Shown here one piece after another: positions 11,959 to 23,680 of a stretch of 64,000 nucleotides of DNA. The stretch comes from Trichoplax adhaerens (Eukaryota > Placozoa > Uniplacotomia > Trichoplacea > Trichoplacidae). The position numbers were made by a program, and so were the translations under genes. The stretch covers positions 1,152,731 through 1,216,730 of the forward strand of contig NW_002060943.1 of NCBI RefSeq assembly GCF_000150275.1, written 5' to 3'. The notes under the pieces are model-generated. The model searched no databases and was not told the origin of the DNA. It saw nothing but the letters and a program-made list of their open reading frames with translations. How positions within the stretch are numbered: position 1 is the first letter of the stretch; every line of letters starts with the position of its first letter.

Positions 11959-14900
11959 ATGGCTGAAGTTGTTCTCGCCGAATCCAATGGCACTGATCAA
12001 TTGCCTAATGGTGGCCAAAACGAAGCAGTGGTCAAGACAGACAAGTCACTGCTGACGGAAGACTTGTTGGTAGGCAATACGATCTAAACGATATTAGAAA
12101 GAATTCCAATAAGTGGTCAGCAGATGCGGATTTAGGAGTAAGTTTGGAACAATTTTATTACTGTCTCTGTATTCTGCACTAGTTAAATTTGGCTGCTGTT
12201 ATTCAGAATTTTCATGCAATTTGTATTCAATCTTTTTTGCACTTTCACTGCTCTTATTGAAGATATTCAGTATTCGACATACAGTTATTCTACTTTGATA
12301 TATCGACTGTTAGTGCGAATAACGCACTGTAAAGCGACAACTACTGCAAAAATATTTTGGGGGATATTTTTTCAAATGTTTCTTACAGTACATCCAGTAC
12401 TGTAAAAAATGCAAATTCTATTTGACTGCGTTGATGTAGATATTCTCGTATACGTACTTTGATACGTATATACTGATATCTACCATTGCGAAGTGAGCAG
12501 CAACAATTATCCTTGTCTCTATTCGATAAAATGGTTGAGATTTTCACTGCTCGATTCGTATGTGACTTATCCTCAAGATCAAAGTAGTTTCCCTACCATA
12601 GTAGAAGTTGCACATTCTTGACCAGCTCTTGTACCTACTGTAACATATGATGTGTAGCAGTGTACGGTACGGACTACGACCGCCTCCATCTCTCTCTGAT
12701 ACCAGCAGTATCGTACTGTACTGCTGGTACCAGGGACTTCCCAACTGTCCAGTATGGCTCTTACGGAAGGCATGACCGAGAAAAAGATATACGAAAACCT
12801 CCAACTTTACGATGATGTCATAGTGTTCCTACCCAAATGTTAGTTTTGAAAAGTGAAATGCACGCAATACATTCATAGTTTATCCTTTTATTCCATGATG
12901 ATCATATCTAATGTGGTAGATAACTTGGTATCGAGTCTCCCATTACCTTTGTGTTATTTCACATTTGATGGAGATTAAAACGTCAAGAGATGGGTATTCG
13001 TACATTGACGGCGTTCTGGTAACGGGCAGTAATACTAAAAAAAAAATAACAATAATAACAATCTCGGCGATCTTAATTGCGACAGTTCAAAGTTTGTATT
13101 AACTTAATATTGTCAGAGTTGCATATCTATATTGATTCAGATAATATTATTATTATATTATTATTGGTTTAGTTAGTATGGATAGAGACAGAAGATATTA
13201 ACATTTTACTCAAAAATAAATTCTTCATTTCTAGTAAAGCTTGTCCAGTTACTACATCAGCTCTAGTATCATAGACCAATGCCCCCAATACCATGTACAG
13301 TAGAGACCCTTGCTTTCTCGAAGGGTCTCTAAAATGGACAGTAGTAACAGTACCGATGTACGCCTACTTTTTGATATAGATTAAGAAAATTCTTGCGGAT
13401 TGGATATTGATGAATTGAAAATTAGGATACAGCATAGCTACTGAATGATCAACTAAAACGTTGTGATTTAAGAGATGATACATTGTGATATGATACTTTC
13501 TATTAATGTTAATATTAGCATCAACAACTGCCTTACAACAGCAGTTTGTAGCATGTTTTCATATCAAATGTTATCATATACAGTAAGTGATGATAAGTTG
13601 TGATATTATATTTTCTATTAATGCTAATATTAATATAGATAGCTGGCTTGCAACAGCATTTTATAACACGTTTTCATATCTAATCTATGCTGCTAAGATG
13701 CCGTACATGAGCGATAGATTGTAATATTTACTTTAAGCTGTCCAATTAGTAAAATATACATTTGCATATGGGAAGTGAAAGATGCTTTGTGGGTATCATT
13801 GTAGAAATGTCATTTTTGCTTATGTTCCTATTGCATCTACATGTTGCAACAATCTGTAGAATCAGTATCAGATGTATATATTTAGCTGTTGATATTCTAA
13901 TACTTGGTAACAATTTAAAAGATGTAAAGTGCAATTTAGATACGTACGCCTATGCGAAGTAAGATACCTTATACTGCTCAGGGTTTATTCTACCATAAAT
14001 TATGACAATATGATAGCGTTCAATAGCCAATACAAGCCTCGTCTTCCATAAATTAATTGAAAGCAGTTCTCAAAAGTATGTAGAGATTTCATCTAGAAAT
14101 TATGCTAGATATTTGGCATAGGAAGAATGATAAAGCTAAACTTGAATATGTTGAGTATCAACGAGCACGTGCTGCTTTATATACCTGTTTGCTCCGCTAT
14201 GCTGTAGGAACAATTTTAATTTACCTCTTGCTAATCTTGAAAGAAATGTATGAGCATGTGATGATTAAGTAGATGAGAATCAAATTATTACGATATGGGT
14301 TGCAAATTAGCTTGCACTATATTATATCACTAATGTACAATAAAAATGAATAATGTTATTTGGACTTAAACATCGAATAAGCTCATTTGCATTTATTTAT
14401 TACTCTATATCGTATATAGTTATTGAATTATTTAAGAGAAGTTTCCCAACGCCTAGTATCACGTACGCATCAAGTTGAAAATTTAGTGAAAGATGTCATT
14501 CAAAATGTCAAGGTAAGAAATGGACAACACTATCATTTAAGAATAACGTGAGTATAACCAGCTTCGCAATGTCTAATGGTAAAGCCTCATTTATTCTTAT
14601 GTAGTTGTGCTAACGGTCATTAATTTATAAAACTAGCGGTATTAGCAATATATTTCTAAAAATCAAGAGTACGCTATGAAGCAAATAGTATTTTATACGT
14701 GGTAATATAGTTGCAGTCATCAAGTTTCAGCCTGCACAAGATCGTCAATTCATAATTCCTTAGCCGCATAAACAACTGTAACAAATCGCTTGACAGTATT
14801 CTGAAAACTTTCCGGATGTCATTATAACTTCGATTAGTTTTCTTGAATTACGTTAAAGATAGTCCACCTATAAATACAGTGACTAGGTAACGAATATAAT

Positions 14901-17900
14901 AAGTTTCGAGATTTGATTTATATTTTCTAGATTAGTAAATTATGAGTAAATCTGCCTTACTTTTAGGCCGATGATTAATTGGATAATTGAATAATAATTC
15001 ATTTACTGTCAGTATGCAGATGTTAACTTTAAGCATTGCAGCATACCGCGTCTATCAATTGATTAATATACTGATTGCACTGGATTGCAGTACTATCACA
15101 TATTATATAATACTATGACCTATATTTTAAATAGCCTGTTAAGCATTTGCCATCATTGACCGTTTGCTAGAACAGAAGTTAATGCCATATTAATGCTAAA
15201 CTATTTTGATATAACTAAATCAGCTTGTTTAATCATTTCTATATTTGACGGCATTAATAATCATTTAGTTTATAGAGGCCGTAAGATACTTAGATATGAA
15301 GGAATTAACTTTGTATGAACTATATATAGGCATGCAGTAGATGTTATTACCTTGTTATGAAATAGAATCTTTTAGCGGTGCAGTACATTAAAGTATTTCT
15401 CCATTTTTATGTAAATGTCTAATTTGACGGCGTTTACAGGGTGTTGACTGCCAAGTTAACAACGTTATGAACGAATTTCTAATGCTTTCGAATGATCACT
15501 TCATTGAAAACGTAAGTAATAAATATTTTAATAGTTACTATCAGATTTGTAAATTGATGTATGAAATTAAATCGATATATATATATATACAGTAGTGACA
15601 ATAGACTGATATTCTAATATTAGCTATCGTTTAATTTGCGTGCAATCTTAGCGTGTTTACGATGACGAATTGAGACCTCATGAAGTTGACCCCAAACAAG
15701 CTAATGAGGCTAATCAAGAGGTAAATGGAGTGAAATAATAAATTATTTGCGTATATTATAACATCAGTACACTTGCAGGAATGCAATAATTGGGCCTACG
15801 GTTGTGAATATTGTATTTCAGCTGCAGCTAGACTCAATAAAAATGCGACTGTACACAGTACGTTAATTTTGCTCTACTGCAGTATATTGGCCATTGACTT
15901 TTATAGTAAACTTAAATATTATCAATTTTAATTTATAAGCATTTCTTCGGGTACAATATTAAACCATGGATTACAAAATTGCTCTGGTAATTTAGTAATC
16001 CATGGTTAAACGCTGCAAATGTTTAGAATGTAAGATAATATATTTGGAAGTCTAATGCACGAATTATTAAAATATCTTAATTTTTTTACTAAATGACGAT
16101 CAGTAAACCTTGTTTCGATCAATTGCAACGACTGATGAAGTGCCGTTGATGAATTTGTCCAGATTATAGTGACTGTATCATACCTACTTGTATCAATTAT
16201 GAGCTGTTAAGCTAAGCTGTTCACTGCTATAACATTATTTAATAATCCTGGTGACTAGTTTGTATTATCTGATGCGTAGGATAAAAATCGTGAAGTGGAT
16301 GCTATACCTTGCATTAAAGAAGCCTTGAAAGATGGCTTAACGTTGTTAAATGAAGCGTATGATTTAGTTGAAACTACTGTAGACAATACGATCAGTGATT
16401 CTGACTCTGATGGTGAAGCAGACAGGAGTTTACCGGCTGGCTTTAATGAACCGGTATTGGAGCCAAAAGATAAATATGTTGATAGACCGTTACCTGTTAT
16501 TATTGGTACGGCGGAATTTTTGCAGCGTGATGATGTCGGCTTATTAGATGAGGAAGACCAAGCTGAGGAGGAAGCAACTGATGTCGGTAGTATGAGTTCA
16601 TCATCTAGCGGTGAATCAGAGAACGAGGAATCTGACAAGGAAGCAGAGGAAAATAGCGAAATTGATGAGAGTGATGACGATCGCCCTAGGCAAAGGCAAC
16701 CACAACGGCGCACTTTTACTAGTTCAGAGGAGGATGACGAAGATGATTTATTTGCAGCCCCTAAGAAAGTTACTAAACGTAGCGATGTGGAATCTGATGA
16801 AAGTGAAGATATGCCTGAAACTGATCAAGTACAAGAGACTAAGCCTAATACAGGCATTGCAGCGGAACTAAATAAAAGATTGCAACGTAACACTGTAGAT
16901 TCTGACAGTGATGGCACTGAAGCTGTCAGTGAGGCCGTTGCTAGTGATACATCGTCCATCAAGATAAGTCGTAAAACTAGTAAAACGAGTTCACAAAAAG
17001 TTGTTGATGATGATTTATTTCAAACAAACGACGATGAGGATGGTCCATTTGGAAGTAAAGGAGGCTTATTCAATGCTAGAAAAAGCGGACTTTTTGATGA
17101 CGATGGAGGTTTATTTGATGATGATACTAAACAAGACGTTAAGCAGGATATTGAGCAGGATACTGTGCAAAAGGTAAAGGAAAAGCGAAATAGGACAAAG
17201 TCTGGTCGAAAGATTCCTGCTGGTGCTGTAGCTGTTTTTGGATCTGAAGACTCTGGATTATTTGGAACGCCTACGGAGGAATCCATTGCAAAAGAAAAAC
17301 CGAATGATGATGATATTAAAAATACACCTACGAAAGAAGCGTCTAAGCCAAATATCAAAACGCAAAAGAGCGTTAGCAAAGGATTATTTGATGACGATGA
17401 AGATGAGGATGAATTATTTGGTGCAGCTCCAGTTTCCATCAAAAAGCCACAGCCTACCAAGAAGATGCCGCCCACTAGTAGCTTATTTGCCGACGATGAT
17501 GATGATGACGCCGCCGCTGATGACTTATTTGCGACGGCAGCCGCTACTACTCAGCCTACTAGAACAGCGAATGATAGAAAGAAAAATTCGTCAAAAAAGA
17601 AGGCCTTGGTTGGTGGCGTAGCTTTACCTAGCGCTTCGAGTATCAAAAGTAAAGTTCACAGACCGCCTTCATCAGGAAACGAAAGTGAAGAAGATAATCC
17701 ATTACAAGCTAACAATTTGCCAAAAACCAATACCACTAATTCTTCAAATGATACTGTTGGTATTGATGTAGCTGCTGCTGCTACGGTTGCTGCTGTCGAT
17801 AGTAACAATCAAAGTAAAGTAACAAAGAAATCAGGTCTTTTTGATAGTGACACTGATGATAATAACCTATTCTTAGCGGATACTGACTCTAAAACATCAG

Positions 17901-20900
17901 GTAACACTTCTAAGAGTGAAGAAAAAACAGCTAAAAAGAAACCAGTTGGAGGTGTGGCTTTGTTTGGTGCATCTGCTATTAAATCAAGGCGACCTCCCGA
18001 TTCTGAAGAGGATGACGATGAGGAAGATGACTTCAGCCAAAAAGGCAATCCACCTCCTCTCAAGATCTCGCAACCATCGAAAGCGAAATCTAATTTAGGT
18101 GACCTTTTTGACGAAGATGACGATGATGACTATGGATTATTTAATTCCAGTACCAAACCTTCTATTGTAGAATCACCGGCTAAAAATGCCGGAAATGATG
18201 TAAAGTTAACAAATGCAAATCAATCAAAAAGTTCTACTGATAGTAAGAAATCAAGAACTGCCCACAAAGGCGCTAGCTTATTTGACGATGAAGAAGATGA
18301 TGGACTATTTTCTACTACTACTCCAAAACCGCAACCAACAACCAATAAGCCAGTTCATAAAGTTGCAGCTAATCCTGGCCTATTTGACGATAATGAAACT
18401 GAGGATGATTTATTTTTAATCACAAGCTCTGTTGAAAAGAAATCCGATAAGAGTAAGATTGCTAAAAAAGTTACAAATGAATCTAGTTCTGCCAGTCTAT
18501 CGAAAAGTGAAGACAAAGTATCACCTAGTAATGAAAGGAGCAAAGCATCAAAGGACGATAATGCTGAATCGTCAACAGCGTCCCCAATTAAGCCGAAAAA
18601 ACTTCCAGCTGGTGCTAAGCCTATATTTGGTGCAGCTGGAATTGATATTTTCCAAAAGAAAAAAACTTCAGATGACAAAGGCGATAGTAATGAACAGAAG
18701 TTGCAGAAGAGCAATGTTGCTAGCCCTACCTTAGATGAGAAGAATGTATCAGAATCTGTCGTAGTATCTCTTGACAATCCACCCACTGTAAAAACACTAG
18801 AGAGTGTAAATAAAGGTCGAACGAAAGGTCAAGCCAGAAGGCGTCCTCCTAGTAGACGTGGAGTTTCCAGTAAAAGCAGTAGTTCGAGTCTGTCAACCCC
18901 TATATCGGAGAAACTGAATGATGACGTTTTTGATGCAAGTAATACGGTAGCTGTTAAGCAAGCGGGTGACTCTAGCACTGGTGACAGTATCTCAGTTGAA
19001 GCTAAACCTTCTACTAGTCAGAAAACAGCGTCAGAGAATAAATCCAGCAGCATTTTTAATAGTAGCGATTGGCAAGACGATGACGAAGACGATTTATTTG
19101 CAAGTCCTGCTAAAATTAATAAGTCGGTGAAGTCCACAGTCGAAGTAGTGACTGCAGAAAGTGCAGTTTCCAATTCATCTTTAAATAAAAATCAAAAGAT
19201 CACTCCTAGTAGTACTAAGAAATCGCAACTATTTGGAGATTCTACAGATGATGAGGAGAATTTAGGTTTGTTCACGCCCGCTAAAGCCCTAGACGGTAGT
19301 TCGAAATCATCCGCCTCCACTAGCATCCCTGACAGCAGTTTACATTCAGCTTCTTTAAGCAAAAATATAGCTACGACAGATAGTCCAGCTAGCGCTCAAA
19401 CTAAAAAAGGAAGGTCTGATTCGGGAATTCGACAAACACGAGTAAGCTCCCTTTTTGACAATGATGATAATGATAACGACGATATTTTTGGTGGATTTGA
19501 TAAAAAGAAGAGCTTGAAAGGGAAGGTAGCTGCTAAAGATACCGTTTCGCAAGAACCACCGAAAAAAGATATTACGGCATCTGCTGAGCCAAAGAAAACT
19601 GATAGTGAAATTGTTGATAATCCATTGTTAGCATCAGATAATGTAGTTCCAGATCGTGTTAATTCGTCCTCTGCTTCAGACTTACTGAATGATAGCAATG
19701 GTAGAAATTCAGGCGAAAAAATTAGTAAAGATATCGAGAAAGTAGCAGAGGAAAGCATTCCACCTGTCCAAGAAAAAGCAATGAAAAAATCGATCACAGC
19801 TGATAATCAAACTTCAACTGAAGAATCTTTGGAGAAGCAAGATAAAATCTCAGCTGATAAACCAAAAGATAGCTTGCCTTCTAAGGTTTCTGAATCGTCG
19901 ACTGCTACTTCTAATTCTGATATAAAAAATGTCTCGATGTCTGCAAAGGAAGGGCTAGAAGTAAAATCGAAAGCAGTCAAACAAACTTCACAACCAAGTT
20001 CTATTTTTGACCACGATGATGATATTTTTGGAGATTTTAAAAGAAACAAGGCCTCCAAAACGAAGGAAGTGACTAAAACTAGTAAGAAAAACGAAAGAGA
20101 TGTGGCAAATAGTCCTGGCGAACCCAATACGGCTGAAAATGCTCCTGACGAAGTTAGATCAATAGATGCTATTGATAAACAACAGTTCGTAGTAGATTCA
20201 AATCCTGTAGTCGCCAGTTCAGCAGATGAAGTTCATACACAATCGGCAGCCAAAACCACGTCAAAGCTTGAAACCCCAAGCTCTATTTTTGATGATGATA
20301 GCGATATATTTGGAGATTTCGAAAAGAAGAAAGCATCGATAGGAAAGACAAAAGCTTCCAAGGTGGGAAATCGGCCTTTAACTGGTGGTGATAATGCTAG
20401 CAGTACGAATACGTCTGTCGAATACAACAATAGTGAGAAAGTTATTTCTGGAGGCCAGTCTGATCAGGCATCTAGCGAGAAGGTATACTATCAAATATTC
20501 TAAATATGTAGTTGTTAAAGAGTTATCGTTTACTTACTTCGTTCGCTTTGATTTATTAATTTATTAACTTAGAAATCAAAGTCAAAACCATCTGATGACA
20601 TTTTTGCTGATGATCTGGGCATATTCGGTACCCCAGGAACTTCGAAGAAATCGAAAAAGAAAAGTGATATAAGTAATCAGAAAGGTAATGTAATATTGAA
20701 ATGCTGCATTTAATTAGATCACTTCCCGTTAATTAAATTTTTAGCGTATCATTGGATACTGCTTAAATTCTATGGTCTTTATACTCATTTATAGGTGCGG
20801 AAGAAACTCCGAAAGCTAAATCTAGTATAGCTAAGAAGAAAGGATCGAAAAAAGCTGATAAAAAGCCCGCTAAAAAATACGATATCTTTGACAATGATGG

Positions 20901-20937
20901 TACATTTGATGATCCTTTAAATGCTGGTGGAAACTAA
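11959..20937 (+). CDS. WASHC2: WASH complex subunit 2 (FAM21), 7 or more exons
   Basis: FAM21 links the WASH actin-nucleation complex to retromer (VPS35) on endosomes. Exons in frame: the one ending 12137 (NDIRKNSNKWSADADLG), 14420-14512, 15440-15511, 15652-15720, 16280-20482, 20573-20684 and 20795-20937. All joins keep frame at GT-AG sites. The head reads LLNYLREVSQR, NEFLMLSND-HFIEN and RVYDDE, matching the family's helical head. EPKDKYVDRPLPVIIG follows in the large exon. The tail holds more than a dozen acidic LF...LF (LFa) motifs, and a basic NKGRTKGQARRRPPSRRG block (18811-18864) resembles the capping-protein-binding region. The last exon ends FDDPLNAGGN, like the vertebrate terminus. 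Total is about 1600 residues, longer than human (about 1320). The start is unresolved: ATG 11959 is out of frame with the conserved exon end. Identity is firm; the first exon is not. Confidence 0.9.
12656..12732. repeat. palindromic TACTGTAC-type repeat inside the WASHC2 intron
   Basis: Contains GTGTACGGTACGG and a dyad in which ATACCAGCAGTA faces TACTGCTGGTAC around GTACTG. It is richer in G+C than the flanks, as in the block upstream of WASHC2. Confidence 0.7.
13302..13330. repeat. hairpin, 10-bp perfect stem
   Basis: AGAGACCCTT (13302-13311) and AAGGGTCTCT (13321-13330) are exact reverse complements separated by a 9-nt loop. It lies in the WASHC2 intron and is unusually GC-balanced for this DNA. 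Confidence 0.8.
13473..13700. repeat. 115-bp diverged tandem duplication
   Basis: GATGATACATTGTGATATGA...TTTCTATTAATGTTAATATTA and its second copy are offset by 115 bases. Both also contain CAACAGCA(G/T)TTT and GTTTTCATATC. The copies have diverged noticeably. Confidence 0.8.
15962..16007. repeat. long hairpin: 13-bp perfect stem extended to 19 positions
   Basis: AACCATGGATTAC (15962-15974) is the exact reverse complement of 15995-16007. After one mismatch the stem continues with AAATT/AATTT, leaving an 8-nt loop (about 15981-15988). It sits in the WASHC2 intron between the exons ending 15720 and starting 16280. Confidence 0.85.
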
Positions 20938-21049
20938 ATCTTCACTGTAGTTCAAATTATTAATTTCACTGTTAAATTAGTTGCTTCTATGTTAAAGTTA
21001 CTTTATATTTGCATGTATTATAGCATATAGACTAGTTAATGCCAAAAAT

Positions 21050-21055
21050 AATAAA
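21050..21055 (+). terminator. WASHC2 polyadenylation signal candidate
   Basis: AATAAA 113 bases after the WASHC2 stop codon, in AT-rich sequence before the convergent MRPL37 gene. Confidence 0.55.
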
Positions 21056-21774
21056 ATTTAATACTTTATTATGCATGAATATTTTAGAAAGAAAATTTGT
21101 TTGACTACGTTACTGTATTATCAGTATATTGTATAAATGATCTAATTTAAATATTTTTATTTTTGATTTAAAGTTGATCCGATTTACATTTTTATCTTCG
21201 ATTATCTACCAAGTATATTACTGAGGAAAAAGTTATTCATTTCCTGTATAAAAGTGTTAGTTATAAAATATAACCGAAAATTTAATACGTCATAACCAGT
21301 GATACATTTGTGTATAAAATGACTATGAGTACTTTTAACTTATAGTTATCGCGATGATATGGACTCGTAAATAAAATTAAATCATTAATCTCGTGTCTCT
21401 TTTACTTGAAATTTGAGTGCGATCAATTGTAATGTTTTTATTTCATTCGGTGGAATATACAGTATTTGCACACGTGCAAACATTGAAATTTTACAATCTA
21501 AAAAATCGTCAATTTTGCGCTATGCTGAGGTGTACAGTAGTCACCGAAAATCGAAGCGTATTGGCATGTAAATACGCGCAATAGTAGATGCACTATGCTT
21601 TATATAATAGTATTCTATTTCCAGTATATAATTATAATTGATCAACTGCAAGGTGAAGCCTCTCTGTTTACAATTATACAGTATTTGTAAATGCTTGTTG
21701 AGTTGTATTAGTTATGGACACAGACTAATTCTAGAATAGATTTGCAATTCCATTACAAAAAGCAAATAATCTCA
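21056..21774. other. intergenic between convergent WASHC2 and MRPL37
   Basis: AT-rich, with no open frame of note. It contains scattered ACAGTA words. The two transcripts probably end within or next to it. Confidence 0.5.
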
Positions 21775-21780
21775 TTTATT
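21775..21780 (-). terminator. MRPL37 polyadenylation signal candidate (minus strand)
   Basis: TTTATT on the plus strand reads AATAAA on the minus strand, about 100 bases past the MRPL37 stop. Confidence 0.5.
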
Positions 21781-21878
21781 GATATTTTAATCTGATATCT
21801 GAATATATTTTATATTTTAGAGCAATTCATAAAACAGTATAGGCCTATCAGTATAATACATTAACAGCAGTTAAGGAG

Positions 21879-22991
21879 TTAAGCTACAGCTTGGGCTTTT
21901 CTATCTCCTTTTCTTTGATAAAGCTGTTGTATTCTTCTATATTCGTCGGAGATGTTTTGCAAATCAATTCCATACATGATCGTTGATAACCATAATTGCC
22001 AGCATTCTTGGTTGAACCTGATGATACCTTCTTTCTTCTTTACCTTTTGAAATAATGGTAATGAATGCTTAATCCATACTACATTTTTTATGCCTTCGTT
22101 ATCTGCTAAGTTTAGGGTGTTTAACTGATAATAAATAAAGGCAAACATCCTGCCATTGGTAACAATTGTGTTCATAGCTAATGGATTATCTATTAACTCT
22201 TGGTCTGTTCTTATCTTATACTCATTTACAGCAACAGCTCGCAAGACAGCATGACTGTACATGATTGCATGGCTTAGGAGTTGCGATGTGGGTCGCGATT
22301 TGGCTTTCAGATCGACGAGGAAGAGTGTATGAGGATAGGGGTAAGGGCTACCAGGATGAAATCCATAGGAAAGGTCTTTTTGAACTCGATATCGGGACAT
22401 ATCGATAACAGGTGAGACAGGGGCTACGTCTTGTATCGGCTGATTGAAAGTGGATTCTATTTCATTTTTGGAGGCGAACAGTTGTAGCGGCTTAGAAGAG
22501 CATAATAAAAAGCCTGGATGTCCTCTTACAGCGATATGATGTCGACTTCTGCGCCAATCGGCTGCAATTTTAGGTTTAAATGTAAACGATCGGTCAAGCA
22601 ATTCAGGGTATTTATGAGCTTGTGTGGCTACAACTCTTAGCATATTTTGAGTTAAGCTGGTATTGTGATATTCGCGTGTGGCAATCTTTTCTTGATAGCC
22701 ATAGACACGAGATTGAATGACACAATCTTTAATAAAACCTTCCAATTCTTTCGCGATTGGTTGTAATGATTCTTGCGTAGGTAAAGTAGCAGGTAAAGCA
22801 TCGTCCGAGAGAACAGTCTTGGTTAAATACAAAGCTTGTTTTTCACCTTCCAATATCGTGACATGTGGGTGATAAACGTAAGCCGAAAAGGTTGAAAGGG
22901 TGCCCAAGCAATCTTTACGGTAAGTATATTTGACCCCTAATGTTCTCGTACGAGTGAGTGCTGAGATGGCAATACAACTAATTTTGGCCAT
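21879..22991 (-). CDS. MRPL37: mitochondrial ribosomal protein mL37
   Basis: A 370-residue frame on the minus strand. I start it at the ATG of MAKISC (22991); the frame is open a little further, but only with a TTG. mL37 is a metazoan-type protein of the mitochondrial large ribosomal subunit, related to mL65/mS30. The C-terminal half carries the family pattern: YPYPHTLFLVDLKAKSRPTS, then VTNGRMFAFIYYQLNTLNL and ADNEGIKNVVW, close to what I recall of vertebrate MRPL37 (GTDGRVFHFLVFQLNTTDL...NEGVKNLAW). The N-terminus is basic and compatible with mitochondrial import. It is slightly shorter than the human protein (about 420). A CATATTCCAG at about 23010, read on the minus strand, could be an acceptor for a 5' exon, so a short upstream coding or leader exon is possible. 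Confidence 0.88.
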   Translation of the reverse strand: MAKISCIAISALTRTRTLGVKYTYRKDCLGTLSTFSAYVYHPHVTILEGEKQALYLTKTVLSDDALPATLPTQESLQPIAKELEGFIKDCVIQSRVYGYQEKIATREYHNTSLTQNMLRVVATQAHKYPELLDRSFTFKPKIAADWRRSRHHIAVRGHPGFLLCSSKPLQLFASKNEIESTFNQPIQDVAPVSPVIDMSRYRVQKDLSYGFHPGSPYPYPHTLFLVDLKAKSRPTSQLLSHAIMYSHAVLRAVAVNEYKIRTDQELIDNPLAMNTIVTNGRMFAFIYYQLNTLNLADNEGIKNVVWIKHSLPLFQKVKKKEGIIRFNQECWQLWLSTIMYGIDLQNISDEYRRIQQLYQRKGDRKAQAVA

Positions 22992-23212
22992 TTCGCTTTG
23001 CAATGATCTGGAATATGTTGCAGTGATTAATTAAACTTCATGGAGGAATGAGACAACGGTCTTGATCGTTCAGAACGCGTGCTGCTGTTTCCGTATACTG
23101 CACCATCCAGTCAGAGTCGAAATGGGTAGTGGGAAAGCGCTTGGAGTAAGAGATTTCCGACTGACAGACGGGCATTGGTACTGAGCATACTCAGTGAGCG
23201 ATCTAGAGTTCC

Positions 23213-23350
23213 AGGGTACAGTACACGTCCAGACGGTATACAGTACTGTAGTACTATACACTGTACACTGTATAGTGCTGATTACCAGTCTGAGTCATAG
23301 TGTACTGTATAGTGTATAGAACAATACTGCCATACTCTACTGTACCAGTG
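23213..23350. repeat. palindromic TACTGTA/TACAGTA repeat cluster upstream of MRPL37
   Basis: Contains GTACAGTACACGTCC, TATACAGTACTGTAGTACTATACACTG and TGTACTGTATAGTG-type words, many self-complementary. It lies 220-360 bases upstream of the MRPL37 ATG in transcription terms, much as the 11.4-kb block lies next to WASHC2. Confidence 0.85.
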
Positions 23351-23611
23351 GTCAAGAACCAAGAAGTGCACCATGGACAAGGAGAAATTCCGATCTTCTG
23401 TAGTGATCTATGACTGCACGTTACCTTTGTATAGCAAAATTGGCGTTTATTAAGATATGACGCTGTGGATGTTGTATAAAACTGAAATTTAACTACCTAT
23501 TTCAAATATATAGCTCATATCCTGTCGATTGATATGAGTTTTACTCCAAACTGGTCAATGCTTCTCCATTTATTCCATTTTTCGTCAGTATCTGTTCTGT
23601 AGTCACTGGCA

Positions 23612-23680
23612 GAGTACAGTACAGTATACTGTACTCTACAGTACGTACTGTAAAACTGTACTGTAGAGAGGCAGCGATAC
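23612..23680. repeat. second TACTGTA/TACAGTA cluster upstream of MRPL37
   Basis: GAGTACAGTACAGTATACTG and GTACGTACTGTAAAACTG form overlapping dyads. A further short GTACTGTACTGTAG follows at about 23906. Confidence 0.85.

Larger units (their letters stand above)
12138..14419 (+). other. WASHC2 first identified intron (2.3 kb)
   Basis: Donor GTAAGT at 12138 and acceptor TATATAG ending 14419. Both flanking exons are phase 0, and the join restores the family order ...ADADLG-LLNYLREVSQ. The intron contains further TACTGTAC-type repeats (12372-12402, 12656-12732), a 10-bp hairpin (13302-13330) and a 115-bp tandem duplication (13473-13700). Confidence 0.85.

Noticed and set aside
14102-14272. 56-codon ATG frame with one transmembrane-like segment (LRYAVGTILIYLLLILKEMY)
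   Set aside because: It lies inside the WASHC2 intron defined by matching flanking exons. No splice or promoter context and no known family; kept only as a possible nested small gene.
16255-20430. Many antisense and alternate-frame ORFs across the large WASHC2 exon
   Set aside because: They are shadows of the repetitive GAT/GAA acidic codons and contain poly-Ser and poly-Leu with no family features.
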